A stretch of 64,000 nt of DNA, from positions 9,163,997-9,227,996 of the forward strand of contig NC_012871.2 of the NCBI RefSeq assembly GCF_000003195.3, written 5' to 3'. Source of the stretch: Sorghum bicolor. Lineage: Eukaryota; Streptophyta; Magnoliopsida; Poales; Poaceae. Shown piece by piece: positions 58,060 to 64,000 of the stretch (position 1 is the first letter of the stretch; each line of letters opens with the position of its first letter). A model generated the notes under the pieces. It saw nothing but the letters and a program-made list of their open reading frames with translations. It was not told the DNA's origin and searched no databases. Made by a program: the position numbers and the translations under genes.

Positions 58060-59880
58060 GCTACCTTATGACTCCTGCAAAATATAGCACTTGTCTAGCA
58101 TGACCTGCACAATCTCTGCAAGAAGCATCAGGAAGTTGTTGCAAGCCACTGGTGACCTACAATGGCAACTAACATCTTTGTCAAGTTCACGTTAGTACTA
58201 CAATGCAAGCATCAGTATAAACAAAAAAAAGTTTTGGCTTGTGAGAGCCATGCAAAACATCAGCTGCAATAGAACATGCGATAAAAATGGTTATAAGCCA
58301 ATGCTGGCAAATTCCAAATATCTTAATAAACTCTACAAAAATAAAGACTTATTCATGGAATAAAAAGTAAGTTTTAAGGATATTCTTTAGTCATGTGCTT
58401 TTCAGAAGATGGAACCAACAAAATGTGCGTTAAGGCAACAAAATAAGTCAAACACAGCTCCTTCGAAAATAACCATAACTTAATTTGAAAGCAATTTACT
58501 CTTATCTACCAGAAATCTAAACACTATTCTTGATTCACGTAGATATAGTAGGATCTTTGTACCATGAATACAGAATTCTCTACATGGATCTACCAATTTT
58601 TACATCACTCAGCAGTCTGCATCCATGAAGCTAGTTTCAGAGGAACGGTGAAAACAACATTACTTGATCTGGACAATGACAAAATAGGCACTGGGAATTA
58701 ACTGAGGTATAATTCATTAGAATATCTTTTTTCAGACTTCAAAGCCCCTTAAATCCGGTAAGCACCACTTGTAGTTATATGTACCTATGGGGATTAAGCA
58801 CTAACTATGTGATAAAAATAGTACAGCAACTGAAGGTGAGAGGACACCCAACTACGTACCCAAGCCAAATTGTCAATACATAAAGAACCTGCAAGACCTT
58901 ATTACCTGTGTGCTATTTTTTTTCCATCTTTCCTCAGCATCCATGGAAAAATAAAACAGAAGAGAGAACTGGGAAGAAGTTTCTTTGTATTTGATCTGAG
59001 CACACAGGAGCTAATTGAATTTCACTGCAGCAGCTGTGACCAGGGTTCCCATTTAAAACTAACCTTCTTAGTGTGTTGGCATGGTGTTAAAGGTTTCCTA
59101 CATCTTCTGGGTGACTGCTGCATAGTACATGGGAGATGATAATACAAATGCCTCCCTTTTCCTGATTTTTTTCTTATACTCACTCCACTCAAATGAAATC
59201 AATTTGAACACTATTTATTCGTTCTTATAAAAATCATATAAAATAAAAAAATTGTTATAGGATTATAGCATTCACAAGTGTCAGCAGCGACATCTGTGAG
59301 GCCTTGTATGCATGCAGCAACGATCCATGCATGAATGAAGTAAGCTGCATCTTACAAAATCTAGCTGATAAGAAGGTAAGCCTAAAAAATTCCTCCATAT
59401 GGCGGAGTTTTTATTTTAATAACAAACCTATAGATATATGGAGGAATGGTCTTCTTATATATAATCAATTCCTAAACAACAATATATGGCTGTTTTAAGT
59501 TAGACAATGAGACAATACATGAGCTCATTACCCAAGTCACAGGTAAGGACAATCGCAAGCATCCAAACATAATTCTGTAAGTTTTAGGCCATTTTGGAAG
59601 TAGAAATTTGTCAGAAAACATACCTTAGCTTACCCAGGCTCAAGTGCAGTCCTCTGAGAGGCACAAATAATAAACATGAAGCCAAACTTCTCCTAGTATC
59701 TGGCTTTCCACTCTGCCATCTCCTACATTAGTTGGAGAAACCAAACTAAATTAAGTCCAGAGTTAATATATGATAGACAGAAGAAAAATTGAGATCTAAT
59801 ATAGCACCTGGGTAGTAGAATCCGTGGTTGTGGAAAGCACGGCTGATTGCTCTTCCTTACGCCACCTAAACCATAAAGAA
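58060..59880. other. No supported gene; possible intron-exon remnants
   Basis: AT-rich with short frames. One candidate minus-strand exon-like piece (about 58105-58160) sits between an AG and a GT. It encodes ACNNFLMLLAEIVQ in one frame, but no family is recognised. Confidence 0.3.
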
Positions 59881-60514
59881 CAGGACACTCACTGTGCAAT
59901 AAATCCGCCGGTTGGGGAAGAAGATGTCCGTTGGAGAAGGGGGTGCGGCTGCAGGTGGGGAGGGGGTAAGGGGCGCCGACATATGGAGGAAGCGGTCTCC
60001 ATGGTTGATGTCAAGGAGGGCCAGATGGGAAGAGGAAGAGGCGCGGCCAGGTCTTCAGGAGTGCTTGCATGGAGAAGTCTGCGCCCATGCCGTCGGCTGT
60101 AGCAACCTGTGCTCGCGCCTACGACGGCCACCCATGCGCGCTCACCACTGCAGCCGCTCCAACCGAACACCGCCATGGTGCAGACCCCGTGGGATCCGCG
60201 GCAAGGTAGGTCATGGGATTTGGACCTAGGCAAGGCGCGATGGGATGGTGTTGCGGCAAGGACACGAGGGTGCAGGGATGGGTAGAGCGGCGTGCGCGGC
60301 GGCAGCCCCGCGTGATTGGAGCGGATCTCGGGAGGGGATGGGAAAGTTATTGGAGGAGATGAGTCGCAGGAGCGGGTCTCCCAGACAATCGTGGGGAGGT
60401 GACGCGGCGGTTTCCTTGGTGAAAGCATGCGGGAGATCGCAGGAGGCAGACGGACGACGCGGGGAGCTGTGGACCTGGGCGTCGCCGACGATAAGGGCGT
60501 GCTTGGCGGGCTGG

Positions 60515-60655
60515 CGGTGGGCGCGGCGGCGGGCGTGCTCGGAGAACGTCTCCGGCGGAGAGGGCGCGGCGGCGGGTGTGCTCGGAGAACGTCTCCGGCG
60601 GAGAGGGCTGGCGGTGGGTGCGGCGGCGGGCGTGCTCGGCGGCGGGCGTGCTCAG
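60515..60655. repeat. GC-rich minisatellite, 42-bp period
   Basis: GTGCTCGGAGAACGTCTCCG recurs at 42-bp spacing (GGAGAACG at 60541 and 60583). A shorter GGCGGCGGGCGTGCTC repeat follows. It makes long artefactual frames on both strands. Confidence 0.8.
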
Positions 60656-60930
60656 CTCCGGCAACGAGGAGTCCAAGGTGGGTGTGCGTGGGTCAAAGGC
60701 GGAAACAACGGGGTGGTAAGGCGAAACCACGGTAGGGGGGGCGAAAACCGCCAGAGACGATGACCTTCGGGTCTTTTTAGTTGTAGAGATGTGACTAGAA
60801 CACAATTAAGTTCAAGAACAATATATGGACACTAACTATATTCCAGAGGAGTAGTGCTAGGTTCTCTACGATGAGGCTCTCCATCGCTAAAGGCTCAAGT
60901 GATAACCGCTATATGGAATAACCGCTTTAT

Positions 60931-61047
60931 GGCTCCGTTCACTTGTTAAGCCGTAGTTTTTCTGCCAACTAGTAATATTTTTTTTTTACAAAAAATTAGC
61001 GAATAGTACTTTGAGTCATGGCTTTTCAGACAAACAAACAGACTCTA
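60931..61047. mobile_element. Small hAT-type MITE, degenerate
   Basis: GGCTCCGTTCACTTGTTAAG faces CAGACAAACAAACAGACTC, with AGTACTTTGAGTCATGGCTT inside. It is the same type as the element at 51802-51926 but more decayed. Confidence 0.5.
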
Positions 61048-61049
61048 TG

Positions 61050-61810
61050 GCATCCATCTTGTAGTTAACAAAGCAATCTTTAAATACACCCCCACCAACC
61101 TCATGAGCAATTTGCCAAGTTTTGCACCTATTTGAGCAGTTTACAAGATGTTGAAGTAACTTGGGCCTACTATATACCTACCAATTTTTTGCACAATGGA
61201 TGGAATTTATTCTTGTACCTCTATGTAAACTTCATGTAAAAAGTTTCATGTTATACACTATAGCAATATGAGATGATTTAAGTTTGTGACGCAAAAAATA
61301 CTAGTTTCTATAGAGTACTATTTATTCACTACTATAGAACATTCTATTCACGATGTTTATGTATTCGCAGTTCTCTGAATTTGTGGTACGGCTACATCGT
61401 TAGTAGAATAAAAAGATGATTATTTTTATTCACCACTGTAGAACATTCTATTTAGTATGTTTATGCATACAGTTTTCTGAATCTGTGGTACGTACTACAT
61501 CTAGTGGCGAGGGTGAATTCGAATCAAGGAGGGGCTAATTTTAAATGGTGTTATTGTAGCTATAACAGTGGCAGTGGTAGACATGCACGGCTTCCCATCG
61601 CTACCCTTTTTATACTTCTCTTTGGTCGGTCATAGATGAAGATAGGTACTGTGGCTATAAGGATTTTAAAAATACTATCATAATATAGTATTCATATATT
61701 GTGAAACCATAAGGATTTTTAAAAATAATTAATTAAAGATTGCAACGTTTGGTTTAGGACAAACCAACTAGTACAGTTTTTTTAGCATACAGTAATCTGA
61801 TGTGTCACCA
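61050..61810. other. No supported gene
   Basis: AT-rich. A phrase TTTGAGCAGTTTACAAGAT also occurs near 52910 (ATTCAAGCAGTTTACAAGAT), and ACCAATTTTTTGCACAATGG is shared with about 53107. Part of 61120-61200 is therefore a copy of the sequence at 52900-53130. Confidence 0.5.
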
Positions 61811-61814
61811 TGCA

Positions 61815-62032
61815 CCTTCAAAAAATTTTGCAAAACGAATACTGTAGTACTTTCGTTTATATTTGAAAAATATTATCCAATCATAAACTAACTAGGATCA
61901 AAAGATTCGTCTTGCAAATTACATACAAAGTGTATAGTTAGTTATTATTTTTATTTATATTTAATGCTCTATACATCCGTCGCAAAATTCGATACAACAA
62001 AAAATATAAAAAAATTTACAAACTATACAAGG
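61815..62032. mobile_element. MITE of the GGCCTTGTTTAGTT family, copy 7 (degenerate ends)
   Basis: In inverse orientation the interior matches the family: ATTATCCAATCATAAACTAA, CTAGGATCAAAAGATTCGTC and ATTTAATGCTCTATACAT. The right edge CAAACTATACAAGGC is a mutated family end. Confidence 0.65.
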
Positions 62033-62111
62033 CAGCCAAACAATCACTCATGTGCAGCACATGGCTAGGCACAGCGACAGGACTGACCTCTAATCGACGC
62101 CGTGTCACCTA

Positions 62112-62273
62112 GGCCTTGTTTCTCAAATAATTTTGTAAAACTTTTCAGATTCTAAATCTTTAGATATATGCATGAAGCATTAAATATAAACGAACATAAA
62201 AACTAATTACATAGTTCACTTATAATTTGAGAGATAAATTTTTTAAACATAATTAATCTATAATTGAATAATA
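62112..62273. mobile_element. MITE of the GGCCTTGTTTAGTT family, copy 8, cut by a Helitron
   Basis: Starts GGCCTTGTTTCTC and runs through the family interior (ATTAAATATAAACGAACATA) to TTGAATAATA. It stops there exactly at a Helitron CTAG terminus. The right half is not seen in the window. Confidence 0.78.
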
Positions 62274-62809
62274 CTAGCAAAACATGTCCGTGCGTTGCAA
62301 CGGGGTATAGAATTTATTATTTGATAATTATACACTTTTTGTAAAATTTAAATGAGTTTAGTCCAACCTTGAATCAAATAAATATAACCCCACCAAAACA
62401 AACAAAACTACCAAACTAATATCGGAAATCACCTTGAGAAGAAATAGAAAAAAATCATGTCCCATAAAAAAATCAGAAATCTTCATGTACAGTGGAGGAA
62501 ACAGAGTAAAAATGATATAAAAATACGTATAGAAATTAAAAAGGGGAAGAATATTACGTAAAGAAAGCATAAAAGCATCACATGGAACAATTCCATCAAA
62601 CAACACGTCAGATCAGTCCACTTTTATTGTCGCTCAGTGCAATCCAAAGCAAAACCAGCGGCGCAGTTAATGACAAAAGCCCACAGCCACAACCGCCACA
62701 TAATAATACAATTAATAGGTAACAGTTCTCAACATCCTTTCATCACAGCATTTGTTTGAGACATACATGAACAAAATATATGTAATTCCGTATGATTAAG
62801 AGGAAGTAC

Positions 62810-63441
62810 CTTGTGGCCAGCATTGATGCATCACAAGAGAAGGAACAGCCGATGAGAGGGCGATCATCTCCAATCTCGCTACACTCCAGGACAAACTCCC
62901 CAGCCTGCTTCACGACGAGTTCGGCCTCCGCCTCTAGGTCTTCATCGGAATCCTCGTGGCAGTGTTTGGCCATCTCAATCCTGGCCTTGGCACGGGGCAG
63001 CGAGTACTGTGCAATGTCGACACGCGCCTTGAGAAGCTCCTGCGTGCCCTTGGTGAAGAAGGGGTACTGGATCTGCTCCTCCTTGCCGGTGCGTGCAGCG
63101 TGGTCGTCCTCCTGCGCGCGGAGGATACGGTCGACCTGGCCATCGGCCTCGAGCCGGACCATGAGGGCTCGGAGGCGGTCGTGGTGCTCCATTTCGCACT
63201 CGCCGAGACGGCAGAGGTAGGCCCGCACGGCCATGGCGTAGGCGCGGCGCCGCTAGAGGAGCTCCTGCACCGATTGCTCGTGACGCTCCCACGCGGCGCG
63301 GTGGTTGTCGGAGACCTCGTAGTCGGCCTCGCCTCCGCCCCCGGCGGAGGAAGTGGCGACGGCGGGACAGGGATGGGAGCGATTGGCGGGTGGACGGGGA
63401 CGGGGAGCGGAGCCATGGGAGGAGTGGGGGCCGGGGGCCAC
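62810..63441 (-). pseudogene. PRP4: Captured first-exon fragment of splicing factor PRP4
   Basis: The minus-strand frame reads DYEVSDNHRAAWERHEQSV, QELL, stop, RRRAYAMAVRAYLCRLGE. It continues with RDRLRALM-like HDRLRALMVRLEADGQVD, IQYPFFTKGTQELLKARVDI and FVLECSEIGDDRPLIGCSFS. This is the N-terminal part of the U4/U6 snRNP protein Prp4 (a WD40 splicing factor in the nucleus), up to the start of its first WD repeat. A TAG at 63255-63253 breaks it, and the stretch after AMAV and after RLGE appears shortened. It ends at a normal splice donor (62810/62809), so genomic DNA was copied, not mRNA. WD40 repeats are missing. Non-functional gene fragment, probably Helitron cargo. Confidence 0.82.
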
Positions 63442-63725
63442 AAATTTTTTTAAAAAAATTGCTTTTCCTCAATTTGGTAATATTGCAACGGAAGAAAAAC
63501 ATCAAATAACCCTAGAAAGTGATGACATAATGTTACATATCTATTTATATTTATCTTTTTTATAAAATTTAAAGTCCATAATTTATTTTATTGATAACCA
63601 CAACATATATGGTATTAGATAGTTAATATTTACAATAATATGTAGCTTAAAGACATATTTATTTAATAATAAAAATAGAAAATAGTTAAATCTTATCTCA
63701 CTCTAATATTACTTCTTAATATGCC

Positions 63726-64000
63726 TGTAACACCCAAAATTTGAATTTCAATTAATAGGATTTAATTGGATTTATTTAAGTATTTTTATGAACATTGAAT
63801 TTAGCAAATAAATTATTTTATGGAGAATAAAATTCATTATAAGGGTAGCAACATGCTTTTGCATTCATGCTGGCCATAATTTTGTTCTATGCTGTGTGGT
63901 TTAGTTTGATTTCCAAATTTGAATTTATCCTCTATTTGAAAATGCTTTGGAAAATAAAATAGAATAGGAAAGGAAAAAAAGGGAGAGTCACCTGCTCTCG
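63726..64000 (+). mobile_element. Possible start of an LTR retrotransposon, cut by the window edge
   Basis: TGTAACACCCAAAATTTGAA is a common start of grass Gypsy-type LTRs, and the following sequence is AT-rich. The other end is outside the window. Confidence 0.4.

Larger units (their letters stand above)
56841..60789 (-). mobile_element. Probable non-autonomous Helitron, degenerate 3' end
   Basis: On the minus strand a 5' end TCTCTACAACTAAAAAGACC starts at 60789 after an A. This fits the plant Helitron 5' consensus TCTCTAC-. The other end, at about 56873-56846, reads CCCGTAGCAACGCATGGGC. That matches the usual grass Helitron hairpin with one wobble pair, followed by ACGCTATAG; the final CTAG is altered. 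Inside are an AT-rich part (56880-59880) and a GC-rich part (59880-60780), possibly a captured gene promoter and first exon. No transposition gene is present. Confidence 0.5.
62274..64000 (-). mobile_element. Helitron 3' portion with captured gene fragment
   Basis: On the minus strand the end reads CCCCGTTGCAACGCACGGAC, then ATGTTTTGCTAG and a T in the target. CCGT/ACGG forms the stem. CTAG ends at 62274. The host site is inside a MITE, between A and T as expected. The 5' end would lie to the right and is not found, so the right border is unknown. The PRP4 fragment lies inside if the element reaches that far. Confidence 0.65.

Noticed and set aside
60245..60763. Plus-strand 172-codon frame and opposite 152-codon frame
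   Set aside because: Composition effect of the GC-rich minisatellite; no domain and open on both strands.

Overview
The window is nuclear DNA of a grass, most likely Sorghum or another Andropogoneae. The genes have plant introns. Several families are typical of grasses: an expanded MATH-BTB, an F-box, and a non-RD LRR receptor kinase of the Xa21/EFR type. The intergenic space is packed with grass transposons: CACTA, hAT, Stowaway, Helitron, LINE, SINE, solo LTRs, and a MITE family with GGCCTTGTTTAGTT ends. The species is an inference from sequence style; no search was run.

Layout: 0-7 kb holds a SINE with target duplications and a complete 4.8 kb non-autonomous CACTA element. 7-10 kb holds a MATH-BTB gene with a hAT element in its promoter. 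10.3 kb has a nuclear copy of plastid rps12. 12.0-16.3 kb is a nine-exon GH95 alpha-L-fucosidase gene. 16.5-25.5 kb is repetitive, with two long LTRs in opposite orientation. 25.6-33.1 kb is a Helitron on the minus strand. It carries an intact 514-aa RPA-like gene and a helicase gene split by a solo LTR. 35.5-36.2 kb contains a small three-exon gene for a CIF (Casparian strip integrity factor)-type peptide precursor. 40.3-43.7 kb is a broken LRR-kinase gene. 46.1-50.1 kb is the eight-exon 20S proteasome beta-7 gene. 54.0-55.4 kb is a two-exon F-box gene. 56-64 kb is MITE- and Helitron-rich and includes a captured first exon of the splicing factor PRP4.

Host genes that look functional are the MATH-BTB gene, FUC95A, the CIF-like gene, PBB and the F-box gene. 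All five are on the minus strand, and they show no operon-like or pathway linkage. For FUC95A, PBB, CIF, the F-box gene and the Helitron RPA gene I assembled exon models by hand. Each used GT/AG sites and kept reading phase throughout.

The most notable item is the CIF-like gene: its exons are too short for simple ORF calling, yet the spliced product has a signal peptide and the diagnostic C-terminus. No CRISPR array, rRNA gene or convincing tRNA gene was seen.
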